NCBI GenBank assembly: GCA_020746835.1
Contig: JAGPNK010000014.1
Location: 310,001-374,000, forward strand
Origin: Stachybotrys elegans
Taxonomy: Eukaryota > Ascomycota > Sordariomycetes > Hypocreales > Stachybotryaceae
Direction of reading: 5' to 3'
Length of the DNA stretch: 64,000 nt
Both the position numbers and the translations under genes were made by a program. Positions 1 through 11,379 of this stretch are shown piece by piece. Every line of letters begins with the position of its first letter. Position 1 is the stretch's first letter. The notes beneath the pieces were generated by a model, which saw only the letters and a list, made by a program, of their open reading frames with translations, did not search any database and was not told the DNA's origin.

Positions 1-1441
1 ATCTACCGCGGCCATGTCTACATCCTCGATGGTGATTCCATTGTGGGCTTCCTCCAAGGCGCACACTTCCGCAAGATGCCGCGTCAAACCCTGCACAAGA
101 TCCTCGGCAAGATTGAGCCCAAGAAGGCAAAGGAAGCTGCCCCAAAGGTGCTCACCAACGGGTCTGGAGAGACCCAGGACCACGCGTCCAGCCATACAAA
201 CGGCAACAACGGTGCCAATGGGCACAGCTACGTCGAGTCTGTGCCGGAAGAGACCTCCAGTCGCAGCAAGTCTCTGTATGATGAGCTCGTCAACCAGCTT
301 GTGGAGGAGACGGGTATGGAGGCCAGCGAGCTGACTTCGGCGACCTACTTTGCCGAGATTGGCGTCGACTCGCTCATGAGCATCTCGATCCTTGCGGCCC
401 TCAAGGCGGAGACGGGCGTTGAGCTCAACGCCTCGTTCCTCATGGATCACCCTACCCTTGGTGATGCGGAGCGGCAGCTCCGTATTTTGGAAAAGCAGGA
501 GGAGAAGGCCGCGGCGACCAACGGCCATAACGGACATTCGTCAGAGGTGAGCAGCGATGTCGCTCCCTCGCAGCTACCCGACTGCAACGTCGTCCTCATG
601 CAAGGCCCTGCGCGCTTCTCGACCGACCGACCGCCCGTCTTCCTCATTGCCGACGGCGCAGGCTCCGCAGCGGCCTACATTCACTTCCCTGCTCTGGGAA
701 CTGATCTCTCCGTCTTTGCAGTCGAGTCGCCCTGGGTCAACGACCCTCAGAGCTTCACGTGCAGCTTTGACCTGGCAGCGAAGCAATACCTCAAAGCGAT
801 CCGGGCCAAGCAGCCACAGGGGCCGTACATCCTCGGCGGGTGGTCCGCAGGCGGCGTCTTCGCCTACGAGGTGGCGAGGCAGCTGCTAGAAGCGGGCGAC
901 AAGGTCCTAGGTTTGTTCATCATTGACATTACTGGTCCGCGTGAGGAGGACCGCAGCAAGGTGACGCCACCGACCATGGAGATTATTGATCAGATCGGCA
1001 TGCTCAGCGGTATCGACAGAAGCTTCGACGACGCAGCTCCTCAGTCGGTGCGCCTCAAGCAGCACATGCTGAGCACAGTGACGTGCTTCAGCAAAATGGA
1101 TCCCATCCCCATGGCTGCCGGCCGTCAACCAGGCCGCACGTTTGTCATCTGGGCCAAGAAGGACATCATGCCCAAGGCAGCCATGGAGTCACTCCCTCCG
1201 GGGCTGAATGCTTGGTTCTATCCGGCGTCGCACCCCGAGGCGCTACCGTATGGTTGGGATGCGCTCGTGGGGGAGGAACTGGAGATTTCGCGGATAGAAG
1301 GAGACCATTTCTCCATAATGACGGCTCCCGAGGTGAGTACCTTGTCCTATTCTTGTCGTGTCGCATGCTAATTGGTATCAGGTCGCAGAGCTTGGCAGAG
1401 TGGTGAGGGAGGCAGTGAAGAAGAGCCACGACATGCTTTAA
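1..1441 (+). CDS. Non-reducing polyketide synthase, C-terminal part (PT end, ACP, thioesterase); 5' partial
   Basis: The frame is open from base 1, so the gene starts outside the window. The first ~35 residues match the end of a product-template (PT) domain. An Asn/Gly-rich linker follows, then one acyl carrier protein with the phosphopantetheine motif GVDSLMS near 361-381. A second linker leads to a thioesterase with GWSAGG (Ser codon 844-846) and a late His in EGDHFSIM near 1300-1320. An intron at 1333-1381 (GT-AG, phase 0) removes an early stop; the last exon, 1382-1441, ends with KKSHDML. There is one ACP only, and no C-methyltransferase between ACP and TE. NR-PKSs of this order make orsellinate-like or related aromatic acids that the TE releases. 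The nearby UbiA prenyltransferase suggests the product is prenylated. The starter unit and chain length cannot be read because SAT, KS and AT lie outside. Confidence 0.95.
1333..1381 (+). other. Intron in PKS gene
   Basis: A 49-bp intron, GTGAGT to CAG with a gctaat branch-like site. Without it the frame ends at 1371; with it the thioesterase tail continues 19 codons to a TAA at 1439-1441. Confidence 0.85.
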
Positions 1442-2350
1442 TGTTAATGTTTGTAGATGTTTAGAGTGAATAATTTAGGCTGTAGAATGGAAGCGATTTT
1501 TGCTCTTGGTGGACCTCAAGCATAAGGCAGGCACGTCCGAAAGTGATGAATCACTGATTTTGGTGCGTACGGGAAAGGTACAAAGGTACCTCAGCCTTCG
1601 CAGCAGCCCATACAAAAACCCTGACAGCTGTAATAGCCCTGGTTTAAACTATAGTCGTGGTGGTAGCTGCTATGAATTCTTTGACCATCTTTTTTCTTAC
1701 AGTAATTATTATTCTTTGAGATGTAGATGAGGGTCATTGTCCACTCGCGGACCTTTTTTTACTATATACCACCGTATGAGTGGGATATAGTAAAAAATGG
1801 TCCGAAAATGGACAATGACACAAGGCAAAAGGGTCGAAAGTGATCAATCAATAATTCACCTCGTCTTCGGAGTCGTGTGGGCGTCGGTTGTTTCGATCTT
1901 CGCTGGGCGGTGGGAGAGAATCGTTGTCTGGTCCCGTAGCCGGCTGTTCCTATCCAAGCAAGTGAAGAAGGCCGTTGCCGTCTTGTTGATCTTTGGACTT
2001 GGGGGTGGCCCTCGGCATTGTCAGTAGTGTCACGCTAGTCAAGAGTCTTGATGCGCAAACGATGTGCGGTGACGATGTTGAGCTGAATATCGGGAAGTGA
2101 GCCCTCGTCACCAGATTTGCCGTGATTCACCGCATGACAAGCGATCCATGTTGCGGTCTACCGTCAGCTGAAAGGTAGCAGGTGCTTGCCGTGCCCGCGA
2201 TGGGTCTTATTGGCGCGTGGCGTCTGCCGTGGGGGGCTTTTTAGGCACCGTAGTTGTGCATTGTTATGCTTGGTTGTGCTACCTAGACGTCTCAACAAAC
2301 AACAACCAGCAACCACGACCACGACCAATGGAGATGGCAAAGCATCTGCC
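1442..2350. other. Intergenic region with a long hairpin
   Basis: This is the 3' flank of the PKS gene and the probable promoter side of the next gene. No convincing gene was found. The only clear structure is the imperfect inverted repeat at 1733-1819. Confidence 0.6.
1733..1819. repeat. Imperfect 40-bp inverted repeat (hairpin or MITE-like)
   Basis: Left arm 1733-1772 and right arm 1780-1819 are reverse complements with about 5 mismatches in 40, separated by a 7-base loop (cgtatga). Both arms carry the gtcattgtcc end and a T/A-run followed by actatat. It could be a folded-back transposon remnant or a strong transcript hairpin downstream of the PKS gene. Confidence 0.8.
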
Positions 2351-3483
2351 ATGACAATGCCAAATACCGCATCGCCAAGGCCCGAAGACGGCAAAGCTCC
2401 TGTCGCCTCCTGCGACGCCCTCGGCCGCACCGATCTAGACGGCCTGCAACCGGCCTGGTCAAAAGATCCCCAACGCATCGAGCCCTGCTCTATCAACGAT
2501 ATCCTTCGAAAGCACTCTCGCGAACGCTTATACGTCAAACCCCTGCATTGGACTTCGAAGCAGCTCCATCATCTGGGCTGCGATTTCGCCGTGGATCCCC
2601 CACCCCATGACAAGAAGCAGAACACGGACGATGTTGACAAAAGATTGGTTCGCTCCATGGCCGAAGCTGTGAGGCAGCTGGCTCCTTGGCGGGAACAAAG
2701 GACCAAGGCCATGGCAATTGATGATGCCCTTCATGACCATGGTCTACATCGGACTAGGTGCATACCAACACCCTCTACTTTTGACAACCCTCATCGCTAA
2801 TCATTACCGCCCATGCTCGCAGTTTTGAAATCCACCTTTCCTTCGCCCAGAAACCAGTCTGCCGCCTTCGTACCTGTGGCATCTTTTCCATCGCTGGATC
2901 TACTTCTGCTTTCATGGCATATCTTGATTACAACAGCGTCGCCCATTGGCGGTATTCATCTGTCAAGATGTCGAGCTCGAAACGAGGCGGTTGGCCTGTG
3001 ATCTGTCTTGAACATAGGAAGAGGGATCGCATAAAGCCCCCCCATTTCTCCCAAGACCCATACATTGCAGCAGTTTTGATAGCTTTAGCGCAGGAGCGAC
3101 GACGGTCGATGGAATCCTCAGAACACGCCTCGTGTCTGGCAAGGACCTCACAGCCCGCAGAGCCAGTCACTCCACTCCCAGACTTGGTAGGGACTGAGCC
3201 CGAGGGCTCCCACTGCCCCAAGGCTCGTCAGGCTCGAGTATCTGTTCTCGCCACGATCGAGAAATGCATGTATATCTATACAGCCGATATGCCTTTCGCC
3301 TTCCTGGACCGATTGGACATGCCTTCGCGTTTTTCTCATGCCGAAACCGTACCACTAAGCTACCGCTGCTTTCCGTATCGCTCAGTCAAGAAAATTAGCA
3401 GGAGGATTCAAAGAATCATACGGTCGGTAGAAACACACGATGTTATATCATCGGCGTCTCATACTGGGGACAAGTCGTCGTGA
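2351..3483 (+). CDS. Hypothetical protein, two exons
   Basis: The proposed structure is exon 1 at 2351-2757, intron 2758-2822 (gtgcat to cgcag), and exon 2 at 2823-3483, giving about 355 residues. The splice keeps the frame open across an otherwise broken region: HGLHRTSFEIHLSFAQ spans the junction. The protein has no motif I recognise. The stretch RIKPPHFSQDPYIAAVLIAL, followed by a segment with alternating hydrophobic residues, looks like a conserved globular domain of unknown function. An upstream in-frame ATG at 2186 would add a basic N-terminus; 2351 is chosen because the protein-like composition starts there. It lies between the PKS and a kinase gene in the cluster, but no role can be inferred. 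Confidence 0.6.
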
Positions 3484-3948
3484 ACTCCTTTGGTCGGAAT
3501 TGCAATTTTTTTATGGACAGAAAAGGGTCAATAGGAGATAGATGATCGCACGGGAAATGGTTTGGACATGTACTAATCATGGCGTAATCGGCTCGGGCAA
3601 TGTCCAGAGAAACCTAGGAAAGGAGTTCGTACTAGACTAATTGACATTACTTGGTCCGCACCAACCTTTGACAAGTCCCGGGGCAGAACTTCTCATTGGA
3701 TCCTTTACATGTATCCATGTTTCCTTGTTAACTTAACACGGTTTATGCTGTCAGGGGGAGCCGTCTTACCATCCAATCAGACAAAGAATCAGGAATTTTC
3801 ACGTTACAGTAATTTAGTGTGGGCACACAACCCCCTCTTCCCATCCCATTCACCCTTGATCATTTGCTTTCCAAAACCTCCAAGGTCACAAAGAGATCCA
3901 GAACCACTCCCATGAGGCAAACGCTCAGACTCCGAGGGTTAAATCAGC

Positions 3949-5318
3949 ATGTACACCTCCTCTCCCAGTCCTGTTCAACATTCGACCGCCTCGCCTCAAA
4001 ACCCTGTCATCGTTTCCGAGACCAGCAAAGATATTGAAGAGGGAAGCAAATCATACGGGCCGGGCGGCTTCCATCCCGTCTACGTTGGCGATATCTACAA
4101 CGGTCAATACGAGGTGCTGAATAAGCTTGGCTACGGAGTATATTCCACAGTCTGGCTGGCTCGAAACCTCAAGGCAACGTAAGCGCGGTGTCGGCCTTCT
4201 TTCACCAATTTGGACTAAACAAGCTATAATAGCAAAGGGGATGGCCATGAGTTTGTTGCTCTCAAGATTCTTTCCGCCGAAGCCTATGGGACATCCAATG
4301 ACATCTATGAGAGGGAAATTCTCAAGCATCTGCGAAATGGAAATAAGAGGCTGATTGGATATGCTCACGTCTGTCACTTATTAGACGACTTTGAGCATCG
4401 CGGCCCCAACGGAACTCATGTCGTTCTTGTGTTTGAGCCTATTGGGGAAACTCTACGAAGCTTCGGTGCTTGGTTTCCTGATAGCATGATCCCGAATAAC
4501 CTGATGCGGCGATTCACCATTCAACTACTGCTTGCACTGGATTTTGCTCACGATCAGAAGGTTATTCATACGGGTATTTTAGTCTATCCAACCGGGGCTG
4601 TACGGATCTTCAGATTTAACTAACTGATGCTTTAGACATTCAGCCAAGCAATATCTTCGTGAAGATGCAAGACCAGACACGGATTGAAATCGGGTATCTT
4701 AGCAAACCGCCTCCACACCAAGACAGGACGAAAGGCGAATATACTATTATTCCCTCTCGTCCACTTCGTCAATACTATTTCGACAAAAACAACGCCAGGG
4801 ATGACCAGTTCAACATCGTCCTTGGAGATTGGGGTGTTGCAAGCTGGGTAGACAAGCATCTCACAGAGGTCATTCAGCCCGTCGCTCTCCGTGCCCCCGA
4901 GGTCTTGATCGGTGCTCCTTGGGATGCTAGTGCAGACATGTGGAACCTTGGGGCAATCGTGCTTGAGATGTTTCGCGCGATTCGGATGTTCAGTGGGGAA
5001 GTCAGCCGGGGACAGTACAAGCTCGAAGAGCATCTAGCTGAGATTGTGCACCTATGCGGCCCATTCCCCAAGTCCCTTCTGGAAAGAGGGGATCCTGAAC
5101 TGGTGGGCAGGATCTTTGACAAGGATGGAACTGTCAAGGGTATCAAGTTCTCCCCAGACAGACCTACTCTATCGGACGAGGTGCTTACCCCAGGGCTGGA
5201 CAAGGAAGTCCGAGACGAGTTTCTTGCTTTCATGAAGTTGGTGATGAAGATAGAGCCTAAGGAGAGGCCAACGCCAGAGGACGTTCTGCGTGGTCCATGG
5301 CTCCGCGCGCTACGTTGA
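3949..5318 (+). CDS. SRPK-like serine/threonine protein kinase
   Basis: Three exons (3949-4178, 4233-4573, 4636-5318) give about 417 residues. The N-terminal YGPGGFHPVYVGD followed by LGYGVYSTVW is typical of the SR-protein-kinase (SRPK) family. VALK supplies Lys88. The catalytic loop is HTDIQPSN (Asp191), where most SRPKs have IKP; the Lys is replaced by Gln193. The metal-binding motif is GDWG instead of DLG/DFG, and RAPEV is present. The usual SRPK spacer insert is short. Both introns (54 and 62 bp) are GT-AG. It sits between the PKS and the prenyltransferase; SRPK-like genes are common and expanded in fungi, so cluster membership is not proved. Activity may be reduced by the Lys-to-Gln change, but the two key Asp residues are present. 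Confidence 0.85.
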
Positions 5319-5807
5319 TTCATGGGATGGTCTTTCTACGGAAAAGGCAGATTGCTTCCGAGCTAGACTTGAGTGAGACAGTCAATAGGAAATGCTGATA
5401 ACATGGAACATTACCCAGTATTCGTGACATTAAATTTATTAGATACCAGGAGGCTTGCTGCTACTTGTGAATTACATTCGCACTCAATCCTGCTCCAAGA
5501 GACTGGCTGGATTAGGAGGATTTTGACGACATTGGCTGCAGCGGGCTGTTACAGGGTACTCCATCGTCTACGCATTTGGCAATCGGAATCGAGGTGCGTC
5601 TCGACATGGCTATCCCAGGCTGCCCTCCTAAAACGTCCATCTGTGGAGTTCAGCTCGCGTAAAATAGCCCTGTTCCATACGAAGACAGAGGTCAACCCAA
5701 TAAATGGTGCTTGACAATTGCATTTCGGCTTCCAAGAGAACTCGACACCCAGTAAACCGGAGGAAGAAGAAAATTAATCCATTGACGCTGGAAACGGAGA
5801 CCTCACA
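5319..5807. other. Intergenic, promoter side of the prenyltransferase
   Basis: There is no gene-like reading frame here. It holds the 3' flank of the kinase and the 5' flank of the UbiA gene. No clear regulatory motif was identified. Confidence 0.5.
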
Positions 5808-6835
5808 ATGGCACCTCAGGCAAAGAACCAGAAATCCCAGCACAACCTGGTCAAGGGCATTTGGCAGTTGATGCGGCTTCACACAATTGAAGGACTGTCG
5901 ACGGCTAGTATTGGATGTGAGTTTTCCGAATGGTGGCCCTTACTACGTGCAGCTCGCTGACCCTTTCAAGGGCTTGCACTCTTCTTCTACGCGATTCAGC
6001 AGCAAGTCTCTTGGGAAGTTCTGAAGAACGTGTTCCTGGGTCTTTTCGCAAGCTATGGAATTACGCACGGCATCTTTTGCATGTGGAAGTAAGTGTAAAC
6101 ACAGAAAGCCGCATAGAATCCACGTCGTCTAACGTCTGTAGCGACATCTGCGACCGCAACTTTGACGGCCAAGTTGCCAGGACAAAGCAGCGCCCACTGC
6201 CCTCGGGCATGGTGACCCTTACCGAGGCCATCATTGCCTTCATCCTGGGCTTCGCCGGCACCATCTCCATCACGTACCACTTGCTCGGAGAGGACACCAC
6301 GCGCGCCATGGTGCCGGCCTGGGTCTTGTCCTTCATCTACCCCCTGTGCAAGCGCGCCATCTGGGCTCCCCAGGTCGTTCTGGGATTGACCATGGCGGCC
6401 TGCGTGCTGCCCCCGTGGGTAGCCCTGGGCAACGACTACACCGGCAACATTACACTTCCAGCCTCCTTGTTCGGAGCCATCTTCTCCTGGCTGGTGTACC
6501 TGGACCTGATCTACGCGTCGCAGGACAGCGTTGATGACAAGAAGGCTGGCGTCAAGTCGCTGGCTGTGTTTCTGGGCGACAACCTCAAGGGAGGACTCAC
6601 GGTCCTTGGTGTGGCGCAGATTGTCTGCTTCGTCCTGGCGGCTGTCGAGGCTTCGGCCTCGACCTTTACATGGCTCTTTGGCATCCTTGCCTGGAGCGTC
6701 TCGGTGCCCTGGAGCATCCTGTCTCTGGACCCGCGGGACCGCAACTCTGGCGGCCGCATCTTCCTCTTCAATGCCGTCCTGGTCATGTACCTCACGGCCG
6801 TCGTCGGAGTTGATGCCTGGGTCTCGGTCCAGTGA
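5808..6835 (+). CDS. UbiA-family aromatic prenyltransferase
   Basis: Three exons (5808-5916, 5971-6088, 6142-6835) give about 306 residues, the normal size for fungal UbiA meroterpenoid prenyltransferases. The first Asp-rich motif NDICDRNFD (residues 76-84) is assembled exactly across the second intron, which supports the splice model. The second motif DSVDDKKAG begins at residue 204. Seven to nine hydrophobic helices surround these motifs, so it is an integral membrane enzyme. The family transfers an isoprenyl group (farnesyl in many fungal clusters) from its diphosphate to an aromatic ring using Mg2+. With the PKS 4 kb away, the likely acceptor is the PKS-derived aromatic acid or its decarboxylated form. 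Prenyl length cannot be read from sequence. Both introns are GT-AG (54 and 53 bp). Confidence 0.95.
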
Positions 6836-7247
6836 ATGCCGCGACGACACGGGACAAAGTATTGGTTTCACGGGTCATTTTATATCGACGATGATACATG
6901 GGATCATGGTAGGATAGCGTCGACGTGGGTAACGACGAATGAGTGAATGCATTAACATTGGAAATGGCGATGGCCAGAACCAAGCCGTCAGTCAAATAGC
7001 TAGGTTATGGGCGGCTTTCGGCTTTATTAGGCGACAGTAGCTATATAGAATCAAAAACTATACAGGCTTTACTTGAAGCTAGTGGTGTCCCATGGGTGAT
7101 TCTATCGAGTATATCCAGGGCCTCCTGTCTGCCCCCCGAATCCTTAGGCAGCGCCTTGGCCGCAACCATAAGACAGCAAGTCGCCACATGAGTGAAAGCT
7201 CTAATAATAGGAACACGTTAGTTACACTCCATCCAAGTTGATGGGGA
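6836..7247. other. Intergenic between convergent genes
   Basis: These 412 bp separate the ends of the prenyltransferase (+) and the Zn2Cys6 regulator (-). No gene or repeat was recognised; both 3' untranslated regions presumably lie here. Confidence 0.6.
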
Positions 7248-8710
7248 TCAGGCTAAGGCCCACCGTTCTTCAGCTTGGGACGCTATGCCGCAGATATCCA
7301 CAGCATGTCGCCTCCGCATGATTTCGGCCTGCTCGCCATACGTCTCTTGGACGGGCATCATGTCGGCGAGGAGCAGGCAGGCCGTGTGGTACAAGAGTCT
7401 GGAGATGTTGGCGGTTGAGCTGATGAGGAGGACATATGGAGTCGATGACTTGGACTCGCAATCCCCGGGGTGCACGTAGCAGAGTGGTGTCATGGACCGG
7501 GGGACACTGGATGCCCAGTCGTGGCACCAGCTCCTGTACTCCTCGCAGTCTGCCCTTATCTTCTCCTGTGAATACTCGCATATGTTCCGAGTCAGCTCGG
7601 CGTGGAGGACAGAGATCCGGGTGCAGATGTATATGATGCGGTGCACCCAGTAGGTTTCTTGGCCGAATAATATGTCTGGCCCTGCATCCGCTGCCGGGTG
7701 CTGGCCGGATGCAACATTGTCAAAGCTCTCGAGATGTAGTGAAGGCGGCAGGTTGTGGTACAGGCCATGTGTAAGTTGCATCAGGGCATGAGACCAGAAT
7801 ACCGTCCCAGCCAGGCCGGGGCTGGAACCACTGACGCCTGCCTCGCGCATCAGGATTGCCGCATGGTTCATGTGAGTGCTATCGGTGCCGCCACTTATTG
7901 CGTTGCTCGCACCGAGAAGGACTTCAGTGACCAAGGAGAGCAGCTGCTCCTGTTTGGATTTACCTGCTAGAGGCTGGGACTCTTGACAGGCCATGTTGGC
8001 TTCGTAGCCGACGTCGTCGAGTGAAAGATAGCTCATGCTGCACATCATGATGCTGGAGTACAGCATGGGGTTGCTGAGTGCACAAAGCGGTATGATGTTG
8101 GTAAACTGGGGGCCAGTCAGTTTGATATTTCAACAAATAAATGCTGTCTAGTCAGGGGCTTTGCATACAGGTTTGTAACAGGTATCTAGGCAATCCAGCC
8201 GGGGCGCAACCTTTTGCAAAAAGACTTCCATCAAGAGGCTCTCGTCCATGTCGTCGATGAGCCGAGACGAGCTGCTCTGCGATGTCGGCGTGAGACCAAG
8301 GCTTTCCTCATATACCGAGGCTTTGTCCAGCGGTGGGTTTCCTTCATCCTGGCTTATGAGCTGCGGCAAGTCATTTTTGCGCAGTATAGGGGCGCGCCGG
8401 GCGGCAGAGTTGACGTTGTACTTGGATGCTATGGTGCGCGACTCATCGCGGAATATCAACTTAGTGCCGGGCCGCAGACCGGCTGAAGGGTGCAGGGTGC
8501 TCGTCTGGATATCAATAAAGTTGAGACGGAGGCCTCGCTCACACTGCCTGTCTGACCTGCAGCAGTTTCGACATCTACGTGATGTTAGCTATGGTTCTAT
8601 CTTGCTTCTGTTCCTAATGCCCCCGTGGCCTACCTCGGTGTAGCTTCATCACACTTGATATGCCTATCTCGGCACGTCAAACATCCAGTGCGTGCTCGAT
8701 ACTGCGTCAT
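7248..8710 (-). CDS. Zn2Cys6 transcription factor 1
   Basis: Three exons on the minus strand (8710-8634, 8574-8169, 8105-7248) give about 446 residues. The Zn2Cys6 cluster is at the N-terminus with cysteines 10, 13, 20, 27, 30 and 37; intron 1 (8633-8575) cuts it between the third and fourth cysteines, which explains why the finger is not seen in a single frame. The rest looks like the helical fungal-specific transcription factor domain (Fungal_trans_2 type). Introns are 59 and 63 bp, GT-AG. Located between the prenyltransferase and a second Zn2Cys6 gene, it is a likely pathway-specific regulator of the cluster. Its DNA site cannot be deduced. Confidence 0.85.
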
Positions 8711-9340
8711 GGTGCTGTGGATGCGGATCTCTAGCCAGCAGGTCGGTGCTGAGTTGCACGAAGGGTCACACTTGTAGATGACGGCAAGCAAACAAACAAT
8801 AACGCGGGTGGGTTTGTCTACGTATGGCTATGATTTGTTGTATTTGAACTGAGACATGCATGGGTTGTCAATGAACCAACAGCTACTGCATCCCGGCACC
8901 TCGGGGCGGTAGAAAGTGCCGAGGACAGACGATGGTTCAGCTCCCGGCAGCTCGTTAGTGTTGATGGATGTTGGATTATATTCGACTCCACTGGTCGAAA
9001 GAAGGGTCTGGATGCAGCATTTAGACGACGGCTATCCGTATTCAGCATAGAGCGAGCCCACAACCATGGACCATGGACCATGGTTGGGCGGGCCATGGAA
9101 CAGATGGCGCCTGTCCAGTCCATCCCATGTCACCATACATCCAGACCTACGGATAGGCTATTGCTGTTGCCCAATGAACCCACAGATAAGGAGAAAGAGG
9201 CACGGTTCTATGGCTGAGTTGGATGCAGAGGCGATCGTCAATTACATGACATACGTATACAAAATGCTGCCAGTTCCAGACGAGGTAACTCGACTCGAAG
9301 CTGCTCCCCATGGACCCGGCATGGCGTGCTTGCATCCCCA

Positions 9341-9373
9341 CTGACGGACGGACTGACGGACTGACGGACTGAC
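9341..9373. repeat. Short tandem repeat (gacggact unit)
   Basis: About four consecutive 8-bp units of gacggact/ctgacgga type lie in the promoter region between the two regulator genes. Confidence 0.7.
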
Positions 9374-10526
9374 GGGCACTATTCTTATGAGTCGATCGAT
9401 GACTTTGCTCCTTGCCCATCCTGGAGCAAGATCCGCGACTGCATGCTGTATTGACGCGCACCGACTGCCGTATCATCTCGGACACCGGGGTGTGCGCTGC
9501 CATGCACTCCTGGAGCGCGAAAACAGGCCTTTTTTGGCACAGCGGCATCTACTGCTGTTAACACAAAGTCAAATTCATCGTCCTGTCCTATTTGCGTACC
9601 CCGGTCGTCTGGTGCTTGGCCGCTCGGCTTCGTCGGATTCGGTTTCAGCCCTCGGGTTCAGCACAGCACTTATCTGATCCTGACAAGATGCGTCTGTCTG
9701 TTATCGCTCCCAGAGGCGATAAGGCTGCATCGTAGCATCGTATGAGGCCCACGGTCCGCAAATGCACGTATACGTAATGCGTACATCATAGCCCTGGACG
9801 CATGAATATCGCCTCACCAGACCAAGGGGCTGTTGGGAAATGGCACAATTTTGCCGTCGCTTCGTGTATCCATCCAATCTGCATCTCGGACCTTGTTCTT
9901 CTTCTTCTCCTTTACTTACTTCAGTTGGGTTTAATTTTCGGGATTTTTTCTTATTGGGCTTCCTCTTACTCCTTCAACCCCCTGTTTACTGTTGACCCCA
10001 TGTCATGCTGCCCCAAGATTCCTTGGGCCTCGCGGGACCTTTTGTTTTGAGTTGCCACCGTGTGACAAAGCTTGTTAACAAGGCTGCGAGTTGCAAAAGG
10101 TCGGCGTGGCTGAGTTGCTCACCGCATGCATGCATAGGCGGATGCAGACGGATGGGATGAAAGCCATCACCATTGCTCTATGTCCAGATGCAGCGGGAGC
10201 AGCCGTGGGGTCGTGTCTCGGCACATGCCATCAGCACGCACATCATTCACGGCTGGCTTGGACGACAGACTTCATCTTGCTTTGCCACTAGCCATGGGCA
10301 CTCCTTGTCGCGTTACGGCCCGAAGCCTCTGATGCCGTGCCGCTCGGCTGTTAGGTTAGACGCAACAACAGAGCGCCCCCTAAAGTCGCAAGCCGTCGAA
10401 TCCCTGCCTCGAGCATCGCCATTTCCGGGACAGATTCGCAGACCCCCTGCCCGCCTGACTCCTGACTCGCGATGCCCTTCCACTAAACAAGATCTAAGCT
10501 TGTCAAGCTTCCCCTTGTCTTCCTTG

Positions 10527-10572
10527 CCGCCCCTGTCTTCCTTGTCCTCCTTGTCCTCCTTGTCCTCCTTGG
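10527..10572. repeat. Polypyrimidine tandem repeat (ttgtcctcc unit)
   Basis: Several 9-bp units of ttgtcctcc/ttgtcttcc type make a pyrimidine-only stretch upstream of the second regulator gene. Confidence 0.7.
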
Positions 10573-11379
10573 CATCTTGTTCTCCCATCCCTCCCATCCC
10601 TCCCTGTCCTCTCCGCCTCCCCGTCCTCACCCCTTTCCCCCGCCATATCCGCCCTCCAATTGATACATCATACCTTGGCGGCGGCGGCTGCATGCTTATA
10701 CCCATGTCTTACACCTCACTTGCATATTGCCCTCATCAACTCTCCGCAGGTACCACCCACGACGTCAAGCAGGGTCCAATCCTTTCATATGCAATGCGGC
10801 CTGCCACACTCGCCATGTCCTGTGTCTCGCTCACCCCTCCCGTTCGTCTCATTCCCCCTTCCTCTTCTTTGCCGTCCCAGCCGTCTAATCGGCCGTCCAA
10901 TCGTTTGACTACCGAGCCTTTTCAGCTTTATCAGTTCGCCTGTCGGCCAAGCTGACCATACTCTTACCGTATCCTAGGCAGGCCAGCTCTGATGCGGCAT
11001 CATGATGCAATGTCCACATTCATCCGTAATAATGTGTAATCACTTGCCTTCAGGGATCTTGTGAAACGTGGCCCAACCATGCCCACCACCACCGTGGCCG
11101 CCGTCGAGCATCCATCTCAACCCACCAATCGAGCAATGAGCAATCATCGCTCAGCCGGCAGAGTTATGTCGCCGCCCATCCATCCCACGATATATGACTG
11201 CTCCGTGCACTACCTTGCTCTATGTAGCACTCGCCGCAACCTCAAGGTATCATCCTTCCCAGATTTCCATTCCTCGTTAGAGATCTCCTGCAGCCCCCCA
11301 ATACTACTCCATCTACCTTGCATTCACATATTCAACCCTACTCACATCCCTTCTTCCTGTGCCTCTTTCTCTGCTCCCC

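Larger units (their letters stand above)
8711..11379. other. 2.7-kb intergenic region between divergent regulator genes
   Basis: This is a long upstream region shared by the two divergent Zn2Cys6 genes. No protein gene was supported: the frames are short, overlapping and low in complexity. It holds a short tandem repeat of gacggact near 9341-9373, palindromic ccatgg clusters near 9065-9098, and a polypyrimidine stretch with ttgtcctcc repeats near 10527-10572. The last few hundred bases are pyrimidine-rich, as in many fungal promoters. Confidence 0.55.

Noticed and set aside
2164..2538. Minus-strand reading frame opposite the hypothetical gene at 2351
   Set aside because: It is a shadow of the plus-strand gene; the plus frame continues through a good intron into a conserved-looking second exon.
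8818..10955. Several reading frames of 60-260 codons in the 2.7-kb intergenic region
   Set aside because: Low-complexity pyrimidine-rich sequence read in many frames at once; no motifs and no sensible splice links.
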